Assembly (NCBI GenBank): GCA_937967375.1
Contig: CALCJF010000011.1
Coordinates: 24,178 to 88,177, forward strand
DNA: 64,000 nt
From: an uncultured Leucobacter sp.
GTDB taxonomy: Bacteria > Actinomycetota > Actinomycetes > Actinomycetales > Microbacteriaceae
Direction: 5' to 3'
The notes under the pieces were generated by a model. It had not been told where the DNA came from, did not search any database, and saw only the letters and a list, made by a program, of their open reading frames with translations. Within the stretch, counting starts at the first letter, position 1, and the number at the start of each line of letters is the position of its first letter. Below, piece by piece: positions 17,505-25,047 of the stretch. The translations under genes and the position numbers were made by a program.

Positions 17505-18470
17505 TCATGGCCGGAAAAGCTGCAAACGCAGTGTTTCCTGCGATATGTTCGCCCGCGCCCGAACCTCCCACAACTCAGACGCCGCGCCGGTTCGATAGAT
17601 CGCTGGCTGCGCCAAGTACGCTGAAAGAATCCGCGATCGTCCCGCCGCAAAGTCTGCATCAGACGCGTGCGCATACTCCTCGCGCACAGCGGCCGCATAT
17701 TCCGCGTAGCGCGACGGCGACGAAGCGAAGATCGAGAGATCGGCATCGAGCAGGTGCGCAAGCGGGGGAGCAGTATCACCAACGTCGACCCCCGGTGTGG
17801 TCGCGACAATGAGATCGCCAATCCGCTGGGTGAGGCCGGGGTCCAGGTCGAGCGCGCCCAGCGAAGCGACCGCGAGGCCCGCCGAGTCGCGCTCGTCCGC
17901 ACCGTCAGCGGCGCCGAGATAGATCGCGTCGTGAAACCATGCCGCCAGCAGCGTCTCGACCTCGATGTGCTCACCGCGCACCTCGAGGTGGTTCAGTGCG
18001 AGCAGCACATCTTCGAGGTGCCGCTCGTCGTGGTAGCGGCGGTGATCCTCGTTCCATCTCGCGATAAGCGAGTCGCCGAGATCGTGCCAGGCGTCGAAAT
18101 CAGAAGCAACGGAAGAACCCGAGGCGCGAGAAGCGACCCCAACCGCATCACCCAACAGCGCCCACTCCGCCACAAGATACTGCCGCCGCCGAACGGGTCG
18201 CGCAGCATCGCGCTCGACCCCGCGCACCCGCAGCCCGGCCGCGCGCAGCGAAAACACCACGTCTTTCGCGGTCACCTCGCGCGCACCGAGCGCAACCGCG
18301 CGAGCGTGCAGCGACGCGGGAACGTCGTAGTGATCGAGATCGAAGCCGCGCCTGGGCGCGCCCAGCCGCGCGGCGAAGGCGTGCAGCTCGTCATAGTCGC
18401 TGTCAGACACGAGGTGGCTCCACAGCGTGCCGTGCGCAGGCCACGCGGGCGGATCAATCAGAATCGCCAT
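17505..18470 (-). CDS. DUF4031 + HD-type metal-dependent hydrolase
   Basis: 321 residues in two parts. Residues 1-90 match DUF4031 (MAILIDPPAWPAHG, DYDELHAFA). The remainder is an HD-superfamily predicted phosphohydrolase of the kind annotated near nucleotidases: HRRYHDERHLEDVL, AAWFHDAIY, and ERDSAGLA supply the expected His, His-Asp and Asp ligands. Metal-dependent hydrolysis of a phosphoester is likely; the substrate is unknown. ATG at 18470 was chosen because it begins the conserved region and TACGCT ends 6 nt upstream, suggesting a leaderless message; the longer frame begins inside the sixA-like gene. Confidence 0.85.
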   Translation of the reverse strand: MAILIDPPAWPAHGTLWSHLVSDSDYDELHAFAARLGAPRRGFDLDHYDVPASLHARAVALGAREVTAKDVVFSLRAAGLRVRGVERDAARPVRRRQYLVAEWALLGDAVGVASRASGSSVASDFDAWHDLGDSLIARWNEDHRRYHDERHLEDVLLALNHLEVRGEHIEVETLLAAWFHDAIYLGAADGADERDSAGLAVASLGALDLDPGLTQRIGDLIVATTPGVDVGDTAPPLAHLLDADLSIFASSPSRYAEYAAAVREEYAHASDADFAAGRSRILSAYLAQPAIYRTGAASELWEVRARANISQETLRLQLFRP

Positions 18471-18476
18471 TCGCTC

Positions 18477-18482
18477 AGCGTA
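18477..18482 (-). promoter_or_regulatory. -10 element for leaderless start at 18470
   Basis: TACGCT on the minus strand, 6 nt before the ATG. The intergenic gap is only 17 nt, so the -35 region would lie inside the preceding gene. Confidence 0.5.
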
Positions 18483-18487
18483 CCTCG

Positions 18488-18967
18488 CTACGCAAGCAAC
18501 TTCGGCGCCGCAAAGCTCCACTCGTCGACCGAGTGGGTGATCGCGTCGCCCCAGCTGTCGACGCTCCACACGAACCGCGCCACCGCGCACGTCGGCATAT
18601 GCAGAATGCTGTCGTTCGAAAGCAGAGAAGCGAGATCGGAGATGCCCGGGTCGTGCGCGACGATCATGACCGACGTGGCGCCAGACGCCGCGGCCTTGCG
18701 CAGCAGTGTCTGCGCGGGAGCCAGATACAGCTCGGCATCGAGTTCGACCGCGACCCCGAGCTGTGCGCCGTACACCTCTGCCGTGCTGCGCGCGCGCAGC
18801 GCGGTGCTGGCCAGAATGCGCTCGACCATCACCCCGTCGGCCGCGAGATGACGGGCCATGCGGGGTGCGTCGCGCAGGCCGCGCGCGTTCAGTGGGCGAT
18901 CGTGATCGGCGAGCCGAGCGTCGCCCCAGTCAGACTTCGCGTGTCGCGCCAATATGAGCTCGCGCAT
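18488..18967 (-). CDS. SixA-like histidine phosphatase
   Basis: 159 residues of the histidine phosphatase (phosphoglycerate mutase-like) superfamily. The RH motif is in ILARHAKSDW at the N-terminus, with the second catalytic histidine in VAHDPGI; the short length and the absence of the larger insert fit the SixA group, which dephosphorylates phosphohistidine proteins in Escherichia coli. Whether this protein acts on histidine phosphotransfer domains is not known. ATG at 18967 follows GGAGGGG at a good distance. Confidence 0.88.
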   Translation of the reverse strand: MRELILARHAKSDWGDARLADHDRPLNARGLRDAPRMARHLAADGVMVERILASTALRARSTAEVYGAQLGVAVELDAELYLAPAQTLLRKAAASGATSVMIVAHDPGISDLASLLSNDSILHMPTCAVARFVWSVDSWGDAITHSVDEWSFAAPKLLA

Positions 18968-19049
18968 TTCCCCTCCATCCCCGCAGCGCGCCGGCTCACC
19001 GCAAACCAAGCGCCCCCGCCTAAGTGCAGGGTATCGGAGAAACCCCCGA

Positions 19050-19403
19050 TCAGTCGCCAGGATCGAGCGAGATTATTCCTCCGTCTTCGCGCTGGTCATC
19101 TCGCGTTTCTTTGATGCGGTGCGCTTCTTCGCTCGTCTCCATCACGTCTGCGCTTTCGTCGGGGTCGAGATCAGACCCCGGCTCGCCGTCGAGATCGGGC
19201 GCGGGATCAGAGCCGACCCCCTTGCCCTCACTCTTCTTCGCGGCCTCGGGCGCGTCATTCGCGTCAGGCCCCTGCTTGCCCGCGTACTCCGCCTCCTCAT
19301 AGACCGAATGCTCGACCGACTCGGGGGCGGTGGCCGTGGGGTGTGCGGGGTCGTGCCGGGCGTCGTGCTCAGGCTGGGCTCGGTGTTCAGATTGCTGGTT
19401 CAT
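19050..19403 (-). CDS. Acidic, probably disordered hypothetical protein
   Basis: 117 residues, very rich in Asp, Glu, Ala, Pro and Gly, with almost no hydrophobic segments; no transmembrane helix, signal peptide or cysteine. I recognise no family. GGAAAGGAAG before the ATG is a plausible ribosome binding site, and the frame has the GC-rich third positions of its neighbours, supporting a real gene. It lies between the SixA-like gene and the DUF6766-like membrane protein on the same strand. Low-complexity proteins of this kind are common in this group of bacteria and are often stress-related, but nothing here shows a role. Confidence 0.6.
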   Translation of the reverse strand: MNQQSEHRAQPEHDARHDPAHPTATAPESVEHSVYEEAEYAGKQGPDANDAPEAAKKSEGKGVGSDPAPDLDGEPGSDLDPDESADVMETSEEAHRIKETRDDQREDGGIISLDPGD

Positions 19404-19476
19404 GATCTTCCTTTCCGGGGGAGTTGGTTCGCCACCTCGTGCAGCGACGTGGCTGAGACATATGTAGCGCGCGGGA

Positions 19477-20148
19477 TCACTCGGCCTCCATTGCAGACAC
19501 CGCGTGCGGGGCGCCGACCGGTTTCGACTCGGCCGATCCTCGTTGCCTCAAGAAAATCGCGAACGCGACCATCGAGCCGACCGCGAGCAACTCGGATTGC
19601 CAGTTCTGCAGCGTGCGGTTCCAGAAGTCGGCCGACATGAGGTACCCGCCGACGGTGACCGCCGGCTGCCCGTGCTCGGCCTGCTCGGCGTTATAGACGA
19701 CGGTGCCCGCGAGGCCCTGCACCAGCCACGACAGCAGAAAGATCGTGCCCATGGTGATGAGCAGCGAGTTGCTGTAGACCCAGAGCCGAAAGCCGCCTGC
19801 CCTGGCCCACGCGGGGGAGTTGGGCCTCGCGTGGTCCCCGACGAGCTGCGACTCGTCGTCACCGGGGCCCTCGTCGCCCGGCTTCTTCGACTCGGGTGAC
19901 CCCCGCTGCACGAGCCACACGGTCCCAAGAATGAAGAGAAAGAACTGCAGATACTCCGACTGCCAGTTCTCGGCGACGTCGACGACAAACGCGGATGAGG
20001 TGACGAAGCTGATCCAGTCGAGCGGCGCCCCGCCGTGCGCGAGCTGGTCTTCGTTGAACGCCGCGAGCCCGGCGAGCGATTGGCCGAACAGACACACCAC
20101 AAACGCGGCGGCGAACGCGAGAGACAGGGCGTGATCCTTGAGCTTCAT
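19477..20148 (-). CDS. Internally duplicated small membrane protein (DUF6766-like)
   Basis: 223 residues with four hydrophobic segments arranged as two similar halves. Each half has a first helix, a loop with FNEDQLAHGGAP or YNAEQAEHGQPA, a conserved amphipathic segment with NWQSEYLQFF or NWQSELLAVG, a second helix and a basic end (QRGSPESK, RQRGSAESK). The repeat of NWQSE-x-L followed by QRGS-x-ESK is clear internal duplication. The function is unknown. The start follows GGTGAG supplied by the end of the short ORF just upstream (3 nt gap), so the two are probably translated together. Confidence 0.75.
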   Translation of the reverse strand: MKLKDHALSLAFAAAFVVCLFGQSLAGLAAFNEDQLAHGGAPLDWISFVTSSAFVVDVAENWQSEYLQFFLFILGTVWLVQRGSPESKKPGDEGPGDDESQLVGDHARPNSPAWARAGGFRLWVYSNSLLITMGTIFLLSWLVQGLAGTVVYNAEQAEHGQPAVTVGGYLMSADFWNRTLQNWQSELLAVGSMVAFAIFLRQRGSAESKPVGAPHAVSAMEAE

Positions 20149-20151
20149 TGC

Positions 20152-20235
20152 TCACCTGCCCATCGCCACAAGCGTGAACATCGCGGCGAGACCGACCACC
20201 ACGATGCCCATCCACAGCCAGAACATTGTCTTCAT
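20152..20235 (-). CDS. 27-residue single-helix membrane microprotein
   Basis: A short frame beginning MKTMFWLWMGIVVVGLAA and ending MGR: one strongly hydrophobic helix with a short basic end. Its stop lies 3 nt before the next gene's ATG, and its last codons contain that gene's Shine-Dalgarno sequence. TACGCT ends 7 nt before the ATG, so it would be the first codon of a leaderless mRNA. The sense is fully hydrophobic, unlike a random frame in GC-rich DNA. A leader that couples translation, or a small partner of the DUF6766-like protein, are both possible. Confidence 0.5.
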   Translation of the reverse strand: MKTMFWLWMGIVVVGLAAMFTLVAMGR

Positions 20236-20242
20236 GCCGCCG

Positions 20243-20248
20243 AGCGTA
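20243..20248 (-). promoter_or_regulatory. -10 element for leaderless start at 20235
   Basis: TACGCT on the minus strand, 7 nt before the microprotein ATG. Confidence 0.45.
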
Positions 20249-20297
20249 TTGGGCCAGATGGGCGCGGGGCAGGCCCTTGCGGCGCCGGTTACGAATG

Positions 20298-20312
20298 TGC
20301 AATGACATTGCA
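20298..20312. promoter_or_regulatory. Perfect 15-bp palindrome, operator candidate
   Basis: TGCAATG and CATTGCA flank a single A. It lies between the divergent starts at 20235 and 20406, in the expected promoter zone of the rightward gene. No regulator gene is adjacent. Confidence 0.45.
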
Positions 20313-20316
20313 TGGT

Positions 20317-20343
20317 AGGGCAGAGTCGCTGCCCTGGCCAGGG
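20317..20343. promoter_or_regulatory. Two overlapping inverted repeats upstream of 20406
   Basis: AGGGCAG and CTGCCCT form a perfect 7-bp stem around AGTCG, immediately overlapped by the palindrome CCCTGGCCAGGG. These lie 63-89 nt before the gene at 20406 and could be operator or leader structure. Confidence 0.3.
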
Positions 20344-20405
20344 GGTAGTGGCACCGCGGCGGCGCGCGTAGAACTGAGGTATCGACGCACATCAGGAGGT
20401 GACCC

Positions 20406-20774
20406 ATGAACCCAACCGAACCCGGTCTCGACCCGACGAAAGTGCTGAACCAGCCGTCGCTGCGACGCTCGACCGGCACCATCTGGCTGGTGATGGGCGC
20501 GCTCTTTCTGCTGGCCAGCCTCTTCTCGTTTGGGGTCGTGATGGCTGGCGGCAGCGGAGCCTCCACGCCGCTCGCAATCACCGGCGGGGCCATCGCCATC
20601 GTGCTCTACGGCGCAATGGTGCTCGTGCGCCTCGTCGTCGGCGCGGGCGTGAAACGGTTGCGTTTGCTCGCTGCTTGTCTGCTCACCATGGCGGCGGTAT
20701 CGCTCATCGGCGTCTGGATCTGCGCCTACATTGAAGCGGCCGCGGTGACCGCCACGCTCAGTGGCGCTTCCTGA
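20406..20774 (+). CDS. Small integral membrane protein, family not recognised
   Basis: 122 residues with three hydrophobic segments (about 25-48, 55-78 and 86-110) after a soluble N-terminal tail that starts MNPTEPGLDPTKVLNQPS. No motif I can tie to a function. AGGAGGTGA 5-6 nt before the ATG is one of the strongest ribosome binding sites in the window, so start and coding status are secure. It is divergent from the microprotein/DUF6766-like pair and is followed after 60 bp by the zinc-finger-like gene. Confidence 0.75.
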   Translation: MNPTEPGLDPTKVLNQPSLRRSTGTIWLVMGALFLLASLFSFGVVMAGGSGASTPLAITGGAIAIVLYGAMVLVRLVVGAGVKRLRLLAACLLTMAAVSLIGVWICAYIEAAAVTATLSGAS

Positions 20775-20834
20775 CAAGGCGGCTCTCGCACCTCACAATG
20801 CAAAACCCGAAGAATCAACAGTAAGGAAGAAACG

Positions 20835-21089
20835 ATGACTACCAGCCAGGCCGAATTGAAGACTTGCGACACCTGCGGCAACGAGTACGACAAAACATTC
20901 ACGGTGCACTGGGGCGACCAGGTCGGCACCTTCGACAGCTTCGAGTGTGCCGCGCACCTGATGGCGCCCGCGTGCCACCACTGCGGCTGCCGCATTCTCG
21001 GCCACGGTGTCGAGACCGACGGTGCCATCTTCTGCTGCGCGAGTTGCGCGCGCCATGTCGGCGAGCACGAACTGGTCGACCGGGCTTAG
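20835..21089 (+). CDS. Cys/His-rich small zinc-binding protein
   Basis: 84 residues with ten cysteines and several histidines in paired motifs: CDTCG, a lone Cys in FECAAH, CHHCGCR, and CCASCARH. The spacing suggests two zinc sites, perhaps one treble-clef or ribbon fold built from C-x2-C pairs. Proteins of similar pattern are sometimes labelled prokaryotic metallothionein, but the cysteine content is lower than in true metallothioneins and the fold is uncertain. AAGGAAG stands before the ATG. It may be a metal-binding or redox-responsive protein; no partner is evident. Confidence 0.75.
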   Translation: MTTSQAELKTCDTCGNEYDKTFTVHWGDQVGTFDSFECAAHLMAPACHHCGCRILGHGVETDGAIFCCASCARHVGEHELVDRA

Positions 21090-21096
21090 CGCTTGT

Positions 21097-21109
21097 CCTC
21101 GGCACGAGG
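21097..21109 (+). terminator. Small hairpin after the zinc-binding gene
   Basis: CCTCG and CGAGG form a 5-bp stem with a GCA loop, 7 nt after the stop. No U tract follows, so this is a weak call. Confidence 0.3.
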
Positions 21110-21144
21110 ATCATCGCACCCGTGACCAACTCGCCGATCTTGCA

Positions 21145-21150
21145 TAGGCT
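21145..21150 (+). promoter_or_regulatory. -10 element for leaderless start at 21157
   Basis: TAGGCT, 6 nt before the ATG; no Shine-Dalgarno sequence is present. The same hexamer and spacing occur before 22841 and 42156. Confidence 0.55.
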
Positions 21151-21156
21151 GGCTGC

Positions 21157-21669
21157 ATGAGTGAAGACATCGATGCCTACCTCAGCGACCTGCCAGGCGA
21201 GGCCGTGAACCGCCTGCAGCAGATGCGATCTATGGTGCGCGAGCAGTGCCCGGACGCGGTCGAGGGCATCAACTATGGACTCATCGGCTACAAGCTGCAC
21301 GGGCACCCGCTTGTCTACTTCGGCGGGTTCAAGAACCACGTGGGTCTCTACGCGACTCCAAACGGGCACGAGGCCTTCGCAGATGAGTTCGCGCGCTACA
21401 AGCAGGGCAAGGGATCGGTGCAGTTTCCGCTCACAGAATCACTGCCTGTCGAGCTCATCGAGCGGGTCATCGCCTACCGGGTACAGACCGTGGGCGAAGA
21501 GCTGCCCAAGATCGGCGGGCCCGCGACGAGGGCGCTCGCAGGCATTGGCGTGACGGCGATGAGCCAGCTGACGGGGCACACCGAACGGGAGCTACTCGAA
21601 CTGCACGGCCTCGGCCCGAAGGCTATTCGCCTGCTTCGCGAGGCTGGGGCGCAATTTCGGGCAGAGTGA
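21157..21669 (+). CDS. DUF1801 protein with C-terminal helix-hairpin-helix
   Basis: 170 residues. The N-terminal 110 residues are a DUF1801 domain (EGINYGLIGYKLHGHPLVYFGGF, then HVGLYATP). The C-terminal 55 residues look like a helix-hairpin-helix of the RNA polymerase alpha C-terminal or PolX type (IGGPATRALAGIGVT, then HGLGPKAIRLLREAG), which suggests DNA binding. No biochemical role is known for the fusion. The 3' end overlaps the convergent membrane-protein gene by 47 nt. The message is probably leaderless. Confidence 0.8.
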   Translation: MSEDIDAYLSDLPGEAVNRLQQMRSMVREQCPDAVEGINYGLIGYKLHGHPLVYFGGFKNHVGLYATPNGHEAFADEFARYKQGKGSVQFPLTESLPVELIERVIAYRVQTVGEELPKIGGPATRALAGIGVTAMSQLTGHTERELLELHGLGPKAIRLLREAGAQFRAE

Positions 21670-22258
21670 CCTGCGGCTCGCGTTCGGCGCGCTGTGCGTG
21701 CCGCAGCTGCGTGGTTGAGAGCAGCACGATCCTGATGCCGACGAGCACGCTACGCAGGCCGAGCACGATCGTAAGCGCAATCTCGCCGAGCGCGGGCAGA
21801 AACGCGCACGCCAGCGCAAGCGTCACGTCGAGCAGCCCGAAGACGAGTTCGGCCCGCGGCCGCTCGGAGTCGCGCCGCACGACCGCCGCGATCCTCGCAG
21901 CCCCGCTCGAGAGATAGATGAGCGCTGCGAGCGAGATGAGGCCCTCGTGCGAAACGACCCCCGAGAGCACCACCAGACCACCCGCGAGTGCAAGGCAGCC
22001 GGTGGCGACGCGCAGCCAGCCCCGGCCGCGCCGCTCGCTTCTGAGGCCCGAGACCAGATCGTCGACTCCCGAGAGCGCAAAACCGAGGCCGACCATGAAG
22101 CGCAACCGCAGCTCGACGTCGCCCTGCGGTGCCAGCAACACGAGGCCCGCGCCGAGCGAGACGAAACCAAGAACGGTGACAAGCCACCACGGCAGCTTGC
22201 GAACCACCGTGGCGAGGCGGTCCTGCAGCGCCCAGGCTCTATCGTGCAGTGAGGTCAT
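21623..22258 (-). CDS. HdeD/DUF308-like membrane protein
   Basis: 211 residues with six hydrophobic segments between about 20 and 180, the count and spacing of the HdeD (DUF308) family. The N-terminus is amphipathic and basic; the C-terminal tail is hydrophilic. HdeD is linked to acid resistance in Escherichia coli, while actinobacterial members are uncharacterised. AAGAAT ends 6 nt before the ATG, compatible with a leaderless start; no Shine-Dalgarno. Its last 47 nt overlap the convergent DUF1801 gene. Confidence 0.75.
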   Translation of the reverse strand: MTSLHDRAWALQDRLATVVRKLPWWLVTVLGFVSLGAGLVLLAPQGDVELRLRFMVGLGFALSGVDDLVSGLRSERRGRGWLRVATGCLALAGGLVVLSGVVSHEGLISLAALIYLSSGAARIAAVVRRDSERPRAELVFGLLDVTLALACAFLPALGEIALTIVLGLRSVLVGIRIVLLSTTQLRHAQRAEREPQVTLPEIAPQPREAGE

Positions 22259-22328
22259 GCGTCAATTCTTGCGCATGCGAGGGGTAAGGTCGCAGCAGCC
22301 GATCCGAGTCAGACCGAGACGTGGCCAG

Positions 22329-22781
22329 CTACTCCATGAGCGTCGCGGCGACCGTCGAGCCCAGCTCGGCCGCCTGCTGCACGTACTGATCGTCGACCTC
22401 GCCGGTGAAGATCAGGGGCTCGGTGACGAGCGACCAGCCATAGCCGGTCGTGATCGACTTCATTGCGATTTCAGCGCCGGTCGTGTCGTAGCCCCCATGA
22501 ATCCAATACGAGAAGGGCCGCTTCTTCGTCGCCTCATGCGTGGCGTTGAACGTCGTGTCGAAGAAGTGCTTGAGCGCGCCAGAGATGTAGCCGAAGTTCG
22601 CGGTCGTGCCGAGAATATAGCCATCTGCGCCGAGCACGTCGTCGACCGTCGCCTCGAGGGCCGCGCGCTCGATGACCTCGACGCCCTCGATCTCGTCGAG
22701 CCGCGCGCCAGCCAGCACTGCGTCCGCAATGCCGCGGGTGGGCAGCGTCGGGGAGTGGTGCACAACGAGCAACCTGGCCAT
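22329..22781 (-). CDS. NADPH-dependent FMN reductase/flavodoxin-like protein
   Basis: 150 residues with a flavodoxin-like fold. The N-terminal strand and phosphate-binding loop are LLVVHHSPTLPTRGIADAV, followed by a second segment GYILGTTANFGYISGALKHFFD typical of flavodoxin-like reductases and WrbA relatives, where the FMN ring binds. Likely reduces quinones, azo compounds or free flavin with NAD(P)H. ATG at 22781 chosen because it begins the fold and TACACT ends 6 nt upstream. It is divergent from the SDR gene at 22841, with only 59 nt between start codons. Confidence 0.85.
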   Translation of the reverse strand: MARLLVVHHSPTLPTRGIADAVLAGARLDEIEGVEVIERAALEATVDDVLGADGYILGTTANFGYISGALKHFFDTTFNATHEATKKRPFSYWIHGGYDTTGAEIAMKSITTGYGWSLVTEPLIFTGEVDDQYVQQAAELGSTVAATLME

Positions 22782-22787
22782 GCCGCC

Positions 22788-22793
22788 AGTGTA
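22788..22793 (-). promoter_or_regulatory. -10 element for leaderless start at 22781
   Basis: TACACT on the minus strand, 6 nt before the ATG. Confidence 0.5.
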
Positions 22794-22828
22794 CGCCCGG
22801 CGCGCGCCATGCACCGATGAGGCATGGC

Positions 22829-22834
22829 TAGGCT
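22829..22834 (+). promoter_or_regulatory. -10 element for leaderless start at 22841
   Basis: TAGGCT, 6 nt before the ATG of the SDR gene. The two -10 elements of this divergent pair lie about 35 nt apart, so the two polymerase sites overlap and expression may be mutually exclusive. Confidence 0.55.
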
Positions 22835-22840
22835 GGTCGC

Positions 22841-23707
22841 ATGAGCGAGATTCGGGCAGCAATCGTCACCGGTGCATCGAGAGGGATCGGTAGGGCGCTT
22901 GCCCTCTCGCTCGCCGCCGCAGGCTCACCCGTTGGTCTGATCGCGCGCGACGAGGCCAAGTTGCAGGCCGTCGCGGCAGAGGTCATCGCGGACGGAGGCC
23001 ATGCGATCTTCCGCGCAGTTGACGTTACCGATGCCGAGGCGACGATGGCGGCCGCATCGGCTCTCGCAGACGAGCTCAGCGTGCTCGGCGCGCCCGTCGG
23101 ATTGCTCGTGAACGCCGCGGGGCGCATCGACCGCGAGGTCGCGCTCTGGGAGGCCGAACCTGCCGAGTGGCGCGCGATCATCGAGACAAACCTCGTCGGC
23201 TCGTTCAACGTGTCGCGCGCGGTAATTCCGCACATGCTCGACGCGGTGAACGCCGCGAACGCACAGTACTGCCGCGTCGTCGAGCTCGCCTCGGGTGCTG
23301 GTGCCAAAGACTGGGCGAAGGCCTCGGCCTATACCTCAAGCAAGGCCGGGGTGATTCGCATCGCCGGGCACCTGCACGAGGCCGGCTACGCCCTAGGTCT
23401 GCGCGCCTTCGCCGTCGCGCCCGGCACGGTGCGCACTGACATGACCGGGTCGATGGAGCTGCACCAGGGGCGCAAAGAGTTCACACCGGTCGAGCTGACC
23501 ACAGACCTCGTGCTTGCGATTCACCGCGGCGAGCTCGACTCGTGGTCTGGCAAGTACCTGCGAGTCACCCACGACAGCCCCGAATCGCTCGCGAGCTACG
23601 AGCACGAGCACGGCGCCCCGGCAGAGAGCGTGCGCCGACTCGCGATCACGCCGTGGGGCGACGGCGATCCGCAATCTGCCGAAGCCATGGTGCCAAAGCG
23701 AGGCTGA
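22841..23707 (+). CDS. Short-chain dehydrogenase/reductase
   Basis: 288 residues of the classical SDR family, with the NAD(P)-binding TGASRGIG near residues 10-17, NAAG (motif NNAG), and a catalytic Tyr-x3-Lys in YTSSK after SGAGAKDW (the Ser region). Loss of the usual second Ser or Thr cannot be judged exactly. The C-terminal tail about 240-288 is longer than in simple SDRs and rich in charged residues. The substrate is unknown. A likely leaderless message; a hairpin that includes the stop codon follows. Confidence 0.9.
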   Translation: MSEIRAAIVTGASRGIGRALALSLAAAGSPVGLIARDEAKLQAVAAEVIADGGHAIFRAVDVTDAEATMAAASALADELSVLGAPVGLLVNAAGRIDREVALWEAEPAEWRAIIETNLVGSFNVSRAVIPHMLDAVNAANAQYCRVVELASGAGAKDWAKASAYTSSKAGVIRIAGHLHEAGYALGLRAFAVAPGTVRTDMTGSMELHQGRKEFTPVELTTDLVLAIHRGELDSWSGKYLRVTHDSPESLASYEHEHGAPAESVRRLAITPWGDGDPQSAEAMVPKRG

Positions 23708-23714
23708 GCCTCGC
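23698..23714 (+). terminator. Hairpin containing the SDR stop codon in its loop
   Basis: GCGAGGC (23698-23704) and GCCTCGC (23708-23714) are perfect 7-bp arms; the loop is the TGA stop itself. Could terminate transcription or slow ribosomes at the stop. No U tract follows. Confidence 0.45.
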
Positions 23715-23797
23715 AACCCCTTGGCAACCCCAGCCGCGAGTGTCAAGCTGAAATGACACCAGCGCGCCGCTCGGCGCAGAAGCGAAGGGAGCCGCTC

Positions 23798-24370
23798 ATG
23801 GCTGAGAATGCAACAGGCGAACTGCAGGTCGGCATCATCGTGGGGTCGATCCGCGAGGGCCGCAAAGGCAGCAAGGTCGGCAGGTGGGTCGCCGACATCG
23901 CAGCAGACAGAGACGACGCGCAATACGTACTGCTCGAACTCGCCGATTACGAACTGCCGTTGCTCACCGACGCCACGGTGCCAGGCGGAGCGAACCGGCA
24001 ATACGACTCCGAGGCCCGCACGCGCTGGGGCCGAGACATTGACCTCTGCGACGCCTTCGTATTCGTAACCGCCGAATACAACCACGGCGTTCCCGGGGCG
24101 TTCAAGAACGCCTATGACTCGATTGGGCCCGAGTGGGCGAACAAGGCGGTCGGCTTTGTGTCGTACGGTTCGGTGAGCGGGGCGCGAGCTGTCGAGCAGT
24201 GGCGCCAGATCGTCGCGACATTCGGCATGGTCGACGTCGCGCCCCAGGTCGCGATGTCGACATTTACCGAGTTCGACAAGAACGGCGGTTTCGCTCCCAA
24301 CGAGCGTCACGTCAAAGAGCTTGGGGCGGTGCTCGACGCGGTGGTCTCGCGGGCGAGCAAGTTGGGGTGA
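23798..24370 (+). CDS. NADPH-dependent FMN reductase
   Basis: 190 residues with a flavodoxin-like fold of the FMN reductase family: IIVGSIREGRKGSKVGRWV as the phosphate-binding loop, VTAEYNHGVPGAFKNAYD as the FMN ring-binding segment (the family motif is PEYN-x6-LKNA-x-D), and VSYGSVSGARA further on. Likely reduces quinones or azo substrates using NADPH and FMN. ATG at 23798 is preferred over an ATG at 23753 because GAAGGGAG lies 7 nt before it and the homologous part begins there. A sister of the protein at 22329-22781. Confidence 0.9.
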   Translation: MAENATGELQVGIIVGSIREGRKGSKVGRWVADIAADRDDAQYVLLELADYELPLLTDATVPGGANRQYDSEARTRWGRDIDLCDAFVFVTAEYNHGVPGAFKNAYDSIGPEWANKAVGFVSYGSVSGARAVEQWRQIVATFGMVDVAPQVAMSTFTEFDKNGGFAPNERHVKELGAVLDAVVSRASKLG

Positions 24371-24421
24371 CGTTCGGCCTGCCGTTTCGTTCGAGTGCCA
24401 GGACACTGCCAGAATGAACGC

Positions 24422-24919
24422 ATGCACACTCACCCCCCGACTTCGGCGCGCATCACCGGCATAGCGCTCATCGTGCTGCCGCTCGTCGCGCTGCTGCTGA
24501 AGACCTTCTCGTTCGGGTGGATGATGGTGTTCATCATCTTTGGCCCGATCTTCGTCATGGCGATCGGCTACGTGCTGCAGGTCATCATTGCGGCGCAGGG
24601 CTTTCTCTCAAAGAAAGGCCTGTTCGATGCCGCGCGGTCGAGGCGTGCGACGATCGCAGCCTGGGTGAGCCTCGCGGGCGCGCTTGTGCTCGGCATCACG
24701 ATGCCAGACGGCGGCGACACCGGGTGGGGGTCTACCCTGCAGGTCTGGCTCGGGGTCTACGGCGAGAACGGCGAGGCGGTGCACGCGGCAACCGACGGCC
24801 TCACGACCGTGCTCGCATACATAGCGGCAATCGCATGGGTTGTCGGCTGGATCTGGCTCATGGTCGAGTGGATCGGTGCGTTTGCGGTTCGCCGCAGGCA
24901 GCAACTCGGCATGGCGTAG
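24422..24919 (+). CDS. Integral membrane protein, family not recognised
   Basis: 165 residues with four hydrophobic segments (about 12-34, 35-58, 78-95 and 125-152) and a basic C-terminal end. No motif suggests a function. CAGAAT ends 6 nt before the ATG, the same hexamer and spacing as before 36007, so the mRNA may lack a leader. Follows the FMN reductase by 51 nt on the same strand. Confidence 0.7.
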   Translation: MHTHPPTSARITGIALIVLPLVALLLKTFSFGWMMVFIIFGPIFVMAIGYVLQVIIAAQGFLSKKGLFDAARSRRATIAAWVSLAGALVLGITMPDGGDTGWGSTLQVWLGVYGENGEAVHAATDGLTTVLAYIAAIAWVVGWIWLMVEWIGAFAVRRRQQLGMA

Positions 24920-25047
24920 CCGTGATCCAACGTTACAAATAAGTACCGTCTGCAACGTGCGGGCGCTACTGTTAACACATATGCCACGGGCAAACGCCGG
25001 TCAGGACGACACAGTTGTCGCTGCGGCGAGAGGGCGAAGGGATCCGC

